Of a DNA stretch of 64,000 nucleotides, positions 1 to 9,449 are shown one piece after another. The first letter of the stretch is position 1, and every line of letters begins with the position of its first letter. The stretch is from NCBI RefSeq assembly GCF_029203305.1, contig NC_089463.1, positions 1,257,001 to 1,321,000 on the forward strand. Direction: 5' to 3'. Position numbers and translations under genes: made by a program. Origin of the DNA: Yamadazyma tenuis. Lineage: Eukaryota; Ascomycota; Pichiomycetes; Serinales; Debaryomycetaceae. Below the pieces are notes generated by a model. The model made no database searches and had not been told where the DNA came from. It worked only from the letters and a program-made list of their open reading frames with translations.

Positions 1-1684
1 TGATAAGATGCTTGTGTACGATAATCTTAATTGGTTGGAAGACGAGTTGGTGTTTGTGAACGATACTTTGTCACAAGTGTTTCCGAAGAGCTGGGAACTT
101 GATAACTTCATGCAAAATGTCTATTATAATAAGCTTCACAACTTCACCATGGATATCATTAAAACTGATCCTCCGGCAGAGGACTTGTTAAGAATCTTGG
201 CATATGACAACCATTACAACAAATTTTTGGTTGCATTACAATCCATTGATGAAGATTCGGATCCAAAGAATAAAAGAAAATCCGTCATCAAGCCACAACA
301 GAAATCTATTATTGGTGAAGATTTGAAGAATGTCGTGTTGGATGATTACTTGAAGGTTATCGTTAGTAAAATGGAAGAATGGAACCTCAACTTAATGCAG
401 CTGGAGACAAAAACCTTCAAAGAAAGGGCACAGCCTCCAGATCTTTATAACTATCATCAAGTTATTGAAGATGAAGATGCTAATGATGAGCCAGTCGTTT
501 TGGATATTGAGAGTTCTGTTTATGTATTGCCTGATTTCAAGACTCCTTTGACAATGTTGAAGGAACAGGCCGATGTTGCAGCAGAATCTGGTTATGGAAA
601 GATCCTAGTTGGAGTCATAGAGCACTGGTCTAAATGCTATCTTCAAAGAATCATGAACTATCAAGCGATCATTGACGAAGAATACGACAACTATATGTCG
701 ATTTACAATAATGAGAGGTTCTTAATCAAAGAAAGCAAAGCATCCAGGATATTCAGAGGCACCAAAAAACGGCCAGTGGTGAACCTTGATGAGATGAGTC
801 AGGAAGAATTGTCTAATATCTCCAAGGAAGGTTTGCTAGAGTATTTGGCAGCATTGGGGAACACATTTGAAATCAATACTGACCGGTTACAAGACAGATT
901 TTTACCTATTTACAAAGACAAGGTACACACAACTTATCAGTCGAGTATTGAACAAAGCTTCAGTGATACTATGGATCCAAGTACAAACTTACATGTTCAA
1001 GTCATTCGTACAATTGTTGAAATTATTGTCAATGATTTATATCCCGCATTGTCAATCGTTTTCACCAAGAAATGGTATGAAGGTGGCAATAACAACCATC
1101 TTGTAGAAGATGAATCCATGGCCCTGAGAATAGTGGAGACCATTGGTGAATATATGGAAGAATTAAGAGGGTATACTACCTATGACATTTATCTGCTCAC
1201 CTTCACTATCCTCCTCGACACATTCATTGCAGCATATATAAGAATCGGATACGAGAACATTTTGCACGGTGAAGGTAAGAAGATTGATCCATCAGCCGTG
1301 AAAAAGTTCAAATCTTTCAGTGAAGGTGTTGGAAGGGATGTGATGGCATTCTACGGTGGACTTGAGCATTTATTCACCAGAAAGGATGCAAGATACTTGT
1401 TGACAAGTTTGAGAGCTATAGAATTCTTGGGTGATTTGGGAACATGTGACAATCCAATGGAGTTCATTCCCCAGATGTGGGAAAATGAAATCTTGGGTTC
1501 ATTCTACAATTGTTCAGTTGAGTATGTGAGAGGAATTTGTCAATGTCGTAAGGATATGGATAAAAATGAAATCAACTTGTTGGTGAACCAGCTTGTTAAG
1601 ACACAAAAGAGCTATCACGACCAAGTGGAGCCTCCAGCATCTACCCAAGTGGTGCGTACTTTAGATGATTTTCGGTATTCATGA
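1..1684 (+). CDS. SEC6: Exocyst subunit Sec6, C-terminal part (5' end off window)
   Basis: Sec6 is part of the octameric exocyst, which tethers secretory vesicles at bud tips and the neck. The frame is already open at the left edge (codons in phase from base 2), and the Met at base 8 is internal. About 560 residues are visible. The yeast family is about 800 residues long, so roughly the first 240 are missing. The segment around the motif RILAYDNHYNKF, followed by a long helical stretch with no low-complexity sequence, is typical of the Sec6 helical-bundle body. The stop at 1682-1684 faces the stop of YJU2 70 bp away (convergent pair). No intron or frameshift is seen. The identification comes from recalled family similarity and fits an essential single-copy gene. 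Confidence 0.88.
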   Translation, partial: DKMLVYDNLNWLEDELVFVNDTLSQVFPKSWELDNFMQNVYYNKLHNFTMDIIKTDPPAEDLLRILAYDNHYNKFLVALQSIDEDSDPKNKRKSVIKPQQKSIIGEDLKNVVLDDYLKVIVSKMEEWNLNLMQLETKTFKERAQPPDLYNYHQVIEDEDANDEPVVLDIESSVYVLPDFKTPLTMLKEQADVAAESGYGKILVGVIEHWSKCYLQRIMNYQAIIDEEYDNYMSIYNNERFLIKESKASRIFRGTKKRPVVNLDEMSQEELSNISKEGLLEYLAALGNTFEINTDRLQDRFLPIYKDKVHTTYQSSIEQSFSDTMDPSTNLHVQVIRTIVEIIVNDLYPALSIVFTKKWYEGGNNNHLVEDESMALRIVETIGEYMEELRGYTTYDIYLLTFTILLDTFIAAYIRIGYENILHGEGKKIDPSAVKKFKSFSEGVGRDVMAFYGGLEHLFTRKDARYLLTSLRAIEFLGDLGTCDNPMEFIPQMWENEILGSFYNCSVEYVRGICQCRKDMDKNEINLLVNQLVKTQKSYHDQVEPPASTQVVRTLDDFRYS

Positions 1685-1754
1685 TATGGTACAGTAATAT
1701 ACACAAATGGTATCTCTGGCTTCGTCTGATGACGAGTGATGAAAAATGCTATCT

Positions 1755-2585
1755 CTATTCTTCTTCCGAAGAAGAATACTCAACAAGGGAGGAAGAGGCG
1801 GTCGGTTTGATTACCTTCTTCACGAGCTCTACCTTTTTCTTCTTGAGTAAAAGTGGCTGCTGTTGAGGAAGTGCTCTTTTAGTTGTGTCAGTTTTGAACT
1901 TACTGAATGCTTCCAGAACTAGCTTATCTTCGGATATCTGTTTTGGTTCTGTCTCCTTTGGCACTTCTGACGGCGTGCTTTTCAATTTGGCTTCTTTTTC
2001 AAGTAATTTTGATTGTTTTGCCTGTAAATACTCTAATTGTTCGTTAATTTCATATTGCCTCTGCTGTTCTTGTAACTTTTCGCCTAAATTTTCAGTTAAA
2101 TCACCGGCACCCTTTTTCAAGTTGTTCTCTTTCCAGAAAGGATTCTTCTTTCGTTGTTCTCTGGACTCCTGGAACTTTTTGTTTTCTTGATCTTCTTTTA
2201 AGAGTCTCTCTAGAATCTCATCTTGTGTTTCCTGGACTGGCACCACCACCTTATTTTTGGGTTCAAAATTACGCTTGGCTCCGGTTTCCAATACAAAACC
2301 TGAACTTTGGGGGTGCGTTTTGAAACTGATTTCGTTGTTGCAAATGGGACATCTTAAATAGAATCTAAATATCTTTATGCCCAAATACTTCTCCTTTGTG
2401 TCTTCTTTCCTCGCATTAAATTTTCGTGAACTTGAGATGTATTCGTCACACTTGAGGCATCTCATGGAGAAAGGAGCCAGGAGTCGTACCTTTATGGCTA
2501 TGTCCTTGTTTTTCTTCGCCTTGGGGACTTTGGAAGGATCATAGTCGGGAGGATAGTATTTGTTTATAGCCTTTCTCTCAGACAT
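1755..2585 (-). CDS. YJU2: Splicing factor Yju2 (CWC16/CCDC94 family)
   Basis: Yju2 joins the spliceosome with the Prp19 complex and promotes the first catalytic step near the branch site. The protein starts with the family hallmark MSERKAINKYYPPDYDPSK. That motif fixes the start at 2585; the frame stays open 28 codons further upstream without family similarity. Two zinc-binding CxxC pairs are visible at about residues 43/46 and 79/82. They are followed by a lysine/glutamate-rich coiled-coil region and a basic tail ending in SSLVEYSSSEEE, as in relatives. Length is 276 aa, like the 278-aa S. cerevisiae protein. It is convergent with SEC6. Confidence 0.93.
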   Translation of the reverse strand: MSERKAINKYYPPDYDPSKVPKAKKNKDIAIKVRLLAPFSMRCLKCDEYISSSRKFNARKEDTKEKYLGIKIFRFYLRCPICNNEISFKTHPQSSGFVLETGAKRNFEPKNKVVVPVQETQDEILERLLKEDQENKKFQESREQRKKNPFWKENNLKKGAGDLTENLGEKLQEQQRQYEINEQLEYLQAKQSKLLEKEAKLKSTPSEVPKETEPKQISEDKLVLEAFSKFKTDTTKRALPQQQPLLLKKKKVELVKKVIKPTASSSLVEYSSSEEE

Positions 2586-2815
2586 AGAGTTTACAGATAA
2601 TGCGAAAATTACCAAATCGATGCTCCAAGTATTAACAATCCCAATTGAAATGAAAAGGATATCAAACACTAATACCCCTACAAAAACTTCAATTAGTATT
2701 ACATGAAAATATATATTGACTTTTCGTTTACGAAAATAATTATTTTAATGGGAGAGTACCTTTACCTATTTATGGGGATTAGAATAAAATATCTTTCATA
2801 ATGATATTAATTAAT

Positions 2816-3560
2816 CTACTCAGCATTTCTTTTAGCAGCCTTCTTGGCAGCTTTCTTGTGGGTACCGAAGATCTTCTTGTCTCTGTTCTTCTTTTGTCTT
2901 CTTTGTTGTCTGGAAGGCTTTTCAACCTTGTCAGCCAAACCGGCTCTGACTAATCTGTAAGCTGGCTCAAACTTCTTGGCGTCAGCAACGGATTGGTAGA
3001 TCAAACCGAAACCGGTAGACTTTCCACCACCAAATTGGGTTCTGAAACCAAAGACAGAAACGGAATCCTTTTCAGCTTTGTAGATTTCAGCCAACTTTTC
3101 TCTTAATTCATCCTTAGAGACGTTAGCTCTGTTTGGGTGCAAGACATCGATGACAAATTGTCTTCTAGCCAACAATGGGTTTGAAATAACTTTACGAGTT
3201 CTGATGGTAACGGCGTCACTCTAAAAAAATTGTTAGTATATTGTTGGATGTTTGAGGGCATAGGAACGAAATGGTAAATATCGATGATATCGACTTGGTA
3301 GGTCTTGATTCAGGCTTTGAAGTAGTAAATGTATAGCAAAACACGGTGATTGTTTTCAAATCTCTTTGAGGGTACGATTCCATGTATGGTTGTTGATTGA
3401 AATGGATATTTCAACTTGACTCGTTGGACTTTAGGGTACAGTGGGTGGATATCTAGAGCTCTGACATAATGAATATGGAAGTCCAGACACATGTGATATC
3501 AACGTATTCTCAGTGCCATATCGTTCTCATTCTTGGGTCAGCATTAAAGGAACATACCAT
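2816..3560 (-). CDS. RPS24: 40S ribosomal protein eS24 (spliced; exon 1 is only the ATG)
   Basis: Small-subunit protein eS24. Exon 2 (3220..2816) encodes [20 protein letters not shown] and the rest of a protein almost identical to yeast Rps24, ending KKAAKRNAE. It has no start codon of its own. Exon 1 is the single codon ATG at 3560..3558, directly followed by the donor GTATGT. Joining it to exon 2 gives MSDAVTIRT, exactly the family N terminus. Mature length is 135 aa, like S. cerevisiae. Splitting right at the start codon is typical of ribosomal protein genes in this lineage. The promoter must lie in 3561-4302. Confidence 0.96.
3221..3557 (-). other. RPS24 intron (337 nt)
   Basis: On the minus strand the donor is GTATGT (3557..3552), the branch point is TACTAAC (3238..3232), and the acceptor is a T-run ending in AG (3222..3221). 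Only about 10 nt separate the branch point from the acceptor. I looked for C/D-box snoRNA signatures inside the intron and found none convincing. A 60-codon open stretch in the intron has no resemblance to anything known. Confidence 0.93.
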
Positions 3561-4302
3561 TTTGATGATATTTCTGTATTAAGATTAATCGATAAATTTG
3601 AAAAACTTTTTAGCTAAGCTAAGATGTGTGCGTAGAAAAATTTTCTCACACAAAAATATCAAAAGGCGTGTGTGTTCCAGGGAGCCTAAAAAAAGCAGTC
3701 ACAATTCTCACATGAGCGACATCGAATATCCCCGGATACTGAGTGTCGCGATCTGACGATGTCGGGAAATCCTCCATTCTTAGGATTTGAATAGGGAGAT
3801 CAGAGAAGTACATGGTGTAACTAATAGGTATTCCACCTAATTTTGGAATTCTGAAAATATAAATCACAACCTAAACCGACAGAAAATATAAGTCTATCTT
3901 TTCATCAGTTCCAATCAAGGTTGGATAGATATACTGACATGTGTGTATTCCATCTATTAATTTCTTTGGAAGCTATTATATCTGTCTAAAATAGACCATA
4001 TAGATAAACCACAATCTCCGGAATGTTGCAGGTTGGGTCTCGTAGATCTTCCTAATGCAAGGTTGCACTTCTTGAACCCTTGCAGTCCCATATCCGGAAT
4101 CTATATCGGTTTCCGGATGGTCTGTTGCATGATATTTTGCAGCCACAACGTTTCCACGGGTAATCGAAAATTAAAAAAAACGGTAGCTCCGGAGTGGCTG
4201 AAACCTGATTATAACGAAGTCGCAATTGATGGCAATAGTGAGAATGAGTGTGCAAACCGAATGTGTTTTTCATTGCCTATAGGAGATAACTACATAACTA
4301 AT
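3561..4302. promoter_or_regulatory. Intergenic: RPS24 promoter and ALDH 3' region
   Basis: 742 bp between the RPS24 start and the aldehyde dehydrogenase stop, both on the minus strand. It should hold the ribosomal-protein promoter on the RPS24 side and the ALDH terminator on the other. A TCGCGA palindrome sits at 3746-3751, and AT-rich runs occur near 4165-4180. I see no tRNA or convincing small gene. Confidence 0.5.
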
Positions 4303-5856
4303 TTAGTGAAGAGCGATTCTGACAGCCTTAGTTTGGGTGTAAGAGTCCAAAGATTCTTTACCCATTTCTCTACCGAAACCAGATTGCTTGTAACCACCGA
4401 ATGGAACGGAAGCATTGAAATCGTTGTAAGTGTTACACCAGACAGTACCGGCCTTCAAAGAGTTGGCAACCTTAAGAACATTGTTAACATCATTGGAGTG
4501 GATACCAGCAGCCAAACCGTAGTTGGAGTCGTTGGCCCATTCAATAACTTGAGCAACATCGCTAAACTTGCTGACAGTGACAACAGGTCCAAAGATTTCG
4601 TCTTGAACAACTTGCATGTCTTCAGTAACACCAGCGAAAATAGTTGGCTTAACGAAGAAACCCTTGCTTCCAGCTCTTTCACCTCCAGCAACCAATTCAG
4701 CTCCTTCCTTTTTACCAATGTCAATGTACTTCAAGATCTTGTCGAATTGAGCCTTAGAGTTTTGGGCACCCATTCTGGTACTTGGGTCAAATGGGTCACC
4801 AATTTTAATACCTTCAACTTCCTTGAGCAAAGCTTCCATAAGGTCATCGTAGATTCCATCTTGAATGTACAATCTGGATCCAGCGCAACAAACTTCACCG
4901 GTGTTGTAGAAAATACCGTTGATAATGTTTTGCACAGTTCTTGGAATATCAGCATCGTTGAACACGATATTTGGAGATTTACCACCCAATTCCAATGTGA
5001 CCTTCTTCAAAGATTCAGCAGCAGATCTCATAATGTGCTTTCCAACAGCAGTAGAACCAGTGAACGAGATCTTGGAGATCTTTGGATGTTCGGTGATTCT
5101 GTTACCGACGGTCGTTCCCAAACCAGTAACCACATTGATTACCCCAGGTGGAAAACCAGCTTCCTTAGATAACTGAGCAACGTACAAAGCAGACAATGGA
5201 GTGGCTTCAGCAGACTTGAATACCATGGTGTTACCAGTAGCAGCTGCAGGACCCAATTTCCAGGTCAACAACAAAAGGGGGAAATTCCAGGCAACAATTT
5301 GACCGCACACACCGATGGGTTCTCTTCTGGTGTAGTTCAAGTGAGTATCACCAGTTTCGAGCAATTCTCCAGAAATCTTATCAGCCCAGCCGGCAGCAGA
5401 TCTGAGACAACTGGCAGCCAATTTAACATCACCTCTGGCATCGCTGATACACTTACCATTGTCCAAAGATTCAATGTGAGCCAAAGTTTCACTGTGTTCT
5501 TCGTACAAGTCGGCTAACTTGGCCAAGGCTCTGGTTCTGAGCATTGGGTCGCCGGTGGCCCAACCACTGTTCTTGAAAGCATCATCAGCGGCTTCGACTG
5601 CAATATCCACATCTTCGGCAGAACCTTGGTAAACCTCGGTAATCAATTCTTCCGTAGAAGGACTGATGGTTTCCAAGGTTTTCTTTTGTTGGGGGTAGAC
5701 AAACTCATTGTTGATGAACAAACCAGTTGGTTGTTCGTAAGTAACTCCGTTTGGCAAGGTGATTGGTACCTTCAATGGTAACGAAGATTTAAATCTGGCT
5801 TGGCTAAGCACTGATTTCTGGTTTGAGATCAAAGCTCTTTTAGCAGTGTTGAACAT
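4303..5856 (-). CDS. Mitochondrial NAD(P)+ aldehyde dehydrogenase (Ald4/Ald5 type)
   Basis: Oxidises acetaldehyde and related aldehydes to acids in the mitochondrial matrix, feeding acetate and acetyl-CoA metabolism. The protein is 517 aa, the usual family length. The first ~28 residues are rich in Arg, Ser and Lys with no acid (MFNTAKRALISNQKSV...), as expected for a matrix presequence. The core starts at PITLPNG and contains GLFINNEFV, the catalytic-base motif LELGGKSPN and the nucleophile loop NTGEVCCAGSR. The end SYTQTKAVRIALH is typical. The N-terminal half resembles Ald4, while the C-terminal FGGYKQSGFGRE resembles other mitochondrial paralogues, so I do not pick one symbol. A TATA box and an adjacent AGGGG lie about 70 bp upstream. 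Confidence 0.94.
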   Translation of the reverse strand: MFNTAKRALISNQKSVLSQARFKSSLPLKVPITLPNGVTYEQPTGLFINNEFVYPQQKKTLETISPSTEELITEVYQGSAEDVDIAVEAADDAFKNSGWATGDPMLRTRALAKLADLYEEHSETLAHIESLDNGKCISDARGDVKLAASCLRSAAGWADKISGELLETGDTHLNYTRREPIGVCGQIVAWNFPLLLLTWKLGPAAATGNTMVFKSAEATPLSALYVAQLSKEAGFPPGVINVVTGLGTTVGNRITEHPKISKISFTGSTAVGKHIMRSAAESLKKVTLELGGKSPNIVFNDADIPRTVQNIINGIFYNTGEVCCAGSRLYIQDGIYDDLMEALLKEVEGIKIGDPFDPSTRMGAQNSKAQFDKILKYIDIGKKEGAELVAGGERAGSKGFFVKPTIFAGVTEDMQVVQDEIFGPVVTVSKFSDVAQVIEWANDSNYGLAAGIHSNDVNNVLKVANSLKAGTVWCNTYNDFNASVPFGGYKQSGFGREMGKESLDSYTQTKAVRIALH

Positions 5857-5922
5857 GATTCGGAGAAATATGATCTAGGTATATAAAGAAATTCGAAAAG
5901 GTAAAAAGTGGCGAACCTTGAT

Positions 5923-5933
5923 CCCCTTTTATA
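5923..5933 (-). promoter_or_regulatory. TATA box with adjoining AGGGG (ALDH promoter)
   Basis: On the minus strand this reads TATAAAAGGGG, 67-77 bp upstream of the ALDH ATG. The AGGGG is a stress-response-element core (Msn2/4 type), which would fit a carbon-regulated or stress-regulated dehydrogenase. The regulatory role is inferred. Confidence 0.55.
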
Positions 5934-6257
5934 GTAAAGCCAAGAGTGAGGGGAATGAAAAGTCACTAGTGGGAGAATTGATATACAGCAATAAGGTGTG
6001 GTACACAGAAATGAAAAAAACAATTAACCAAAACTGGAATTGGAGTCGCAAACTCCGAACTTCATATAGGCATTTAGGTGGGCGAAACTGAGTTGGGGTT
6101 AAGCATTTGTCAACCTACAGGGTAATGATGTTCGAGAATCTTACACGAGAACTGGTAAGGTGTTCGGGTGGTTGCAATTCATTGGTGTGCCCCCTTTATC
6201 TGGGGTTGAAAGCAGTAGGAGGCCGATGCCGGGGATTTCCCCATACGCCCACCCGCA

Positions 6258-6285
6258 GTGTTTTATCGGTGTTTTATCGGTGTTT
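6258..6285 (+). repeat. Tandem 11-bp direct repeat GTGTTTTATCG
   Basis: Two perfect adjacent copies of GTGTTTTATCG followed by a partial third (GTGTTT). The 11-bp period is about one helical turn, so a protein bound to each copy would sit on the same face of the DNA. It lies about 400 bp upstream of the ALDH start codon. Confidence 0.8.
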
Positions 6286-6720
6286 CATTCTGCCGGGGTG
6301 GCCGCAATGCTCACGGACCCAGAAATTTTTGTTTTTTCGTGCGCTTTACGCTTCGGACTTTACAATTTTGACACACACCTCCCCCGTATGTCAGACGGGC
6401 TTTGATTTATTGGTAGTAGTTTCACCTCCAGCTAATCACCGACTATCCTCTTTTACAGGTTAGCCCAATTGGGACCCGCTGTTACATCCCGCATAGCCAA
6501 TGATACTTCTGCACATATGAGACCTAACCTCGGACTCGCTATTTCTGGTCACTCCGGTTCCGTCATCTACAAGTCTTCGGAGCCTGTGTTCGGACTTGCT
6601 CTTGGCGGATAATACCCAGGAGGTCCGTTATTTAGTTAACTAGACAGAATGACCTATTACAAAAATATGGGGTAATGTTGCGTCCGATGGGGCCGGAGTC
6701 AAGACCACGGTATTTGGGTA

Positions 6721-6742
6721 CCACGGTGTTTAACCACCGTGG
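6721..6742. promoter_or_regulatory. Perfect 8-bp inverted repeat CCACGGTG-N6-CACCGTGG
   Basis: The arms CCACGGTG (6721-6728) and CACCGTGG (6735-6742) flank six bases. Inside is CGG-N10-CCG, the spacing bound by Put3-type Zn2Cys6 activators. Two more CCACGGT words lie in or next to the element (about 6713 and 6721). It is 167 bp upstream of RRN7 and 865 bp from the ALDH start. The bound factor is unknown. Confidence 0.6.
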
Positions 6743-6908
6743 CGGAGTTATGATACAAGATCGAACAAACGTTCAAGCCAGATTTTTTCTTTTCTTTTTG
6801 TGTTGGGTAGGTACTCCACCTACTAAAGTCCGGAGCCAAACTGTGCTTCGTTTGTAACAAACGCGCGATACCTTTGAAAGCGCGAAAACTGAAAACATAT
6901 CCCTACAA

Positions 6909-8336
6909 ATGTCGCAGCTGTGGATTCGAGGACCTGTGTGCGGCATCCAGAACTGTCCGTCCCGGTTATACACGTCGTCCGACGGCCACAAGATCTGCCA
7001 GTACGGCCATGTACTCGAAGGCGACATCGAAATAAATGACGACGACGGAGAATTCACCCAAACTCGGCGACTCCAAATGAAGGTCAACGAGGTGGGTAAC
7101 TTGGTGCACACGTCACAGGTGGACCACGGCCACAAACGAGAGTCCAAGCGGTTCACGGGGGATCACGCCAAAGAGGTTTGTCTCAAGTGCCTTCAGATCA
7201 TCTTGAAAGCGCAGGTTGCAGCCATTGTCAAAGAAATGTACCATAACGACGTGATTTTCCGGCTGGAGCTCACGACAGTGGTCAAGCTAAATTGGACCAA
7301 ACTCCTCGAAAGCTACATCCGTCGCGACCTGTTTAATACCGATGACGGAGACGTGCCCCGCTTCCATATCAAACCTCGTACTCGACTTCCAGGCGTGCTC
7401 GACCTTGTATTTGTGGTGTACTACTCGATTCTCCAGTTGAACTGTTACCCGATTTATTTATCTGACTTGATCAAGTTGGTTGCATCTAACAAAGTTCCAG
7501 CACTAAGAACACATCATATTCTTCCAAAACAATACGTTGCCCGCCTTGGATCCGAGTACCATGCTACGTTGCATCTCCAGTACCTCACAGAGCATTTGTT
7601 ATATTCGGCCCATAAAACCGTTTACAAACGACTAGCCATTAAGAACCTTTCTCGGTCCATCAACTACTACTACCCTTTCATTCTCAAAATATACTTTGAG
7701 GAACTTCTTCTCCCTAATGCCATGGAATTGTTCGTGATGGTGGACGCGCTAATGGCCAAACTCCGAACTAAGTTCACTTTCCCCAGAATCCAAAAACACA
7801 TGGTACCAGACGTGCTCGTGGTGTGCTTGATGATAATTGTGGTCAAAATCCACTTTGCGTACTTGAACAATAAGATGGATCACCAGGAGTGGATCAACAA
7901 TGTCGCGTCGGTCAACACCGACAACAATAAGCTTGATTTCGTCAATAAGTCGAATAAAGAATCGGTGTTTAACTTGGCCGAATGGAGCGACTCCAAAATC
8001 AGCACCTACTGTCTGTACCTCAATGACATCTACTTGAAGTCCAATGTCCAGACAAATGAGCGTTCCCACCAGAACGCCATTATGATGGATAGATTATTTC
8101 AGATTTTTTCTACCGATGAATCGGAGTTTCCGTCTTCTGCACCTTCTGAAGATACCGACTTGAATACCTGCTTGAAAAGCTATGCCAAAGCGGACCTCCA
8201 GCGAATAACTCCTAAGGAAATACATGTGATAGAAGACTTCTTGTTCGTGAAGTTTGCGGGTATGTTCCATATGAGCATCGACAAGTTCTACAAGCACTAC
8301 GACTATGCTGAGCAGTTGGTGCACAAGTGTGTGTGA
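6909..8336 (+). CDS. RRN7: RNA polymerase I core factor subunit Rrn7 (TFIIB-like)
   Basis: Rrn7, with Rrn6 and Rrn11, forms the core factor that recruits RNA polymerase I to the rDNA promoter. The N terminus carries a zinc ribbon (Cys11, Cys16, Cys30, His34) in the family context IRGPVCGIQNCPSRL...CQYGHV. It is followed by a B-reader-like linker and two cyclin-like folds (about residues 95-330). Length is 475 aa against 514 in S. cerevisiae. The 5' half is GC-richer than neighbouring genes. CGCG cores lie 28 and 47 bp upstream of the start. Only 58 bp separate its stop from the next gene on the same strand. Confidence 0.92.
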   Translation: MSQLWIRGPVCGIQNCPSRLYTSSDGHKICQYGHVLEGDIEINDDDGEFTQTRRLQMKVNEVGNLVHTSQVDHGHKRESKRFTGDHAKEVCLKCLQIILKAQVAAIVKEMYHNDVIFRLELTTVVKLNWTKLLESYIRRDLFNTDDGDVPRFHIKPRTRLPGVLDLVFVVYYSILQLNCYPIYLSDLIKLVASNKVPALRTHHILPKQYVARLGSEYHATLHLQYLTEHLLYSAHKTVYKRLAIKNLSRSINYYYPFILKIYFEELLLPNAMELFVMVDALMAKLRTKFTFPRIQKHMVPDVLVVCLMIIVVKIHFAYLNNKMDHQEWINNVASVNTDNNKLDFVNKSNKESVFNLAEWSDSKISTYCLYLNDIYLKSNVQTNERSHQNAIMMDRLFQIFSTDESEFPSSAPSEDTDLNTCLKSYAKADLQRITPKEIHVIEDFLFVKFAGMFHMSIDKFYKHYDYAEQLVHKCV

Positions 8337-8394
8337 ATTTCGCGCCCGCGTTCCATTTTTTGTATGTTTGTTGAGTATCATAATATAATGAATA

Positions 8395-9405
8395 ATGAGT
8401 GAACCCGGTGCACTGACCTCTCCTAATGCCCATGTCGACATACCGAGGGGATCTCTGGACCTTCAGGATCAGGTTTTGCCGAGCACGGTTTCTGGCTATG
8501 TTGGAGACCAGGTTTCAGACCCTTCTGCTGAAATAGACAAGCATCAACAACTGCATATACCCAACGAAGATCAATCATCTGAAGAACCAACCGCACTTTC
8601 GCTGTCTTCGATAAGCTCTTTCTACGGTTCCAATAAGAGAAGAATCGAATACACTCCATTTGATCCCGAATCACTTCGATCTGAAACCCACAAGAAACGG
8701 GTTCCTGGAAAGTTCATCGATAGATTTTGGGAACCTTTAGACGAAACCACCGCCGAGGAGTTTGACAAGATCTTAGACATCTGCTTGAACAAGGCCATTG
8801 AACGGTACAAAGTTGTTGGTGGTGGAGATGCTCCATCGTCTCCAAAGATGTTAGATGCCCAAGATCTACTAGCCCACACATGGACCCTGGACCATGAAAC
8901 GTCATTTAAAAGGCGACTTCAGACCACAAAATTACCTCGTCGAGTCTCCATACATCTGACTAATCCTCAGAACGATGAGAACAAGTACGTGTTGAATCAT
9001 GACATCCTCAATCGACGAAAAACATTCCTTGAAACATACTTACTGGCAGAGTTGAAACAGCTTAAGGATCTCACAAAGACATACAATAAAATCGAGTTGA
9101 ATTACAAGTCGGACTTGGAGTACTTGAAGGAATTTAATAAGACGGTGGAGGCTAACGAATCGAAAATGTCTCAAGAAGTATATACAAAAAAGACCACAAT
9201 GAACCTTAAGTATAGCGACACCTCGAACCTCGATCTGGATGTGACCTCCTCCAATGTTCGTTTCACTCCACGAGAAGATGATGAAGTCAACGAACTCTTG
9301 GAAAAACTAGATAGCGGCCTCAAAAGGGTCTCTGGTAACTCAAAAGATCTCATTGACTTTCACGAACGACTTCAGAATTTCCAGGACTCCTTGGATATGC
9401 TTTAA
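8395..9405 (+). CDS. OKP1: Probable inner kinetochore protein Okp1/CENP-Q
   Basis: Okp1 pairs with Ame1 in the COMA complex and binds CENP-A nucleosomes. The 336-aa protein has a disordered N-terminal third, then a helical core: KFIDRFWEPLDE, an ILD..LNKAIERY helix, and RRLQTTKLPRRVS, which parallels the Okp1 segment with conserved Leu, Lys and Pro. Next comes a long coiled coil beginning RRKTFLETYLLAELKQLKDL. The C terminus is again helical. The fold order and spacing fit CENP-Q better than its partner CENP-U/Ame1, but sequence conservation is low in this family, so Ame1 or another kinetochore coiled-coil protein remains possible. Its promoter is squeezed into the 58 bp after RRN7, which contains two CGCG cores. 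Confidence 0.6.
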   Translation: MSEPGALTSPNAHVDIPRGSLDLQDQVLPSTVSGYVGDQVSDPSAEIDKHQQLHIPNEDQSSEEPTALSLSSISSFYGSNKRRIEYTPFDPESLRSETHKKRVPGKFIDRFWEPLDETTAEEFDKILDICLNKAIERYKVVGGGDAPSSPKMLDAQDLLAHTWTLDHETSFKRRLQTTKLPRRVSIHLTNPQNDENKYVLNHDILNRRKTFLETYLLAELKQLKDLTKTYNKIELNYKSDLEYLKEFNKTVEANESKMSQEVYTKKTTMNLKYSDTSNLDLDVTSSNVRFTPREDDEVNELLEKLDSGLKRVSGNSKDLIDFHERLQNFQDSLDML

Positions 9406-9449
9406 TAGTTTCCTAATTTATGTACTATAGACACTTGTATCATATACAC

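Larger units (their letters stand above)
5857..6908. promoter_or_regulatory. 1.05-kb intergenic region, ALDH / RRN7 divergent promoter
   Basis: A long noncoding gap between two divergent genes. Its middle (about 6100-6750) is more GC-rich than its surroundings. It contains an 11-bp direct repeat (6258-6285), a CCACGGTG inverted repeat (6721-6742), several TCGGACT words (near 6353, 6533, 6594), and CGCG cores at 6862-6867 and 6881-6884 just before RRN7. The open stretches inside it start at non-ATG codons and match no family I know. Such length suggests complex carbon regulation of the dehydrogenase gene. Confidence 0.5.

Noticed and set aside
4033..5172. 379-codon open frame on the plus strand opposite the aldehyde dehydrogenase
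   Set aside because: It lies antisense to a clearly conserved gene, and the Ser/Asn/Val-rich translation shows no family; it is a codon-bias shadow.
6107..6463. 118-codon open frame in the ALDH/RRN7 gap
   Set aside because: It begins at TTG, matches no family and lies in a GC-rich promoter region where stops are rare.
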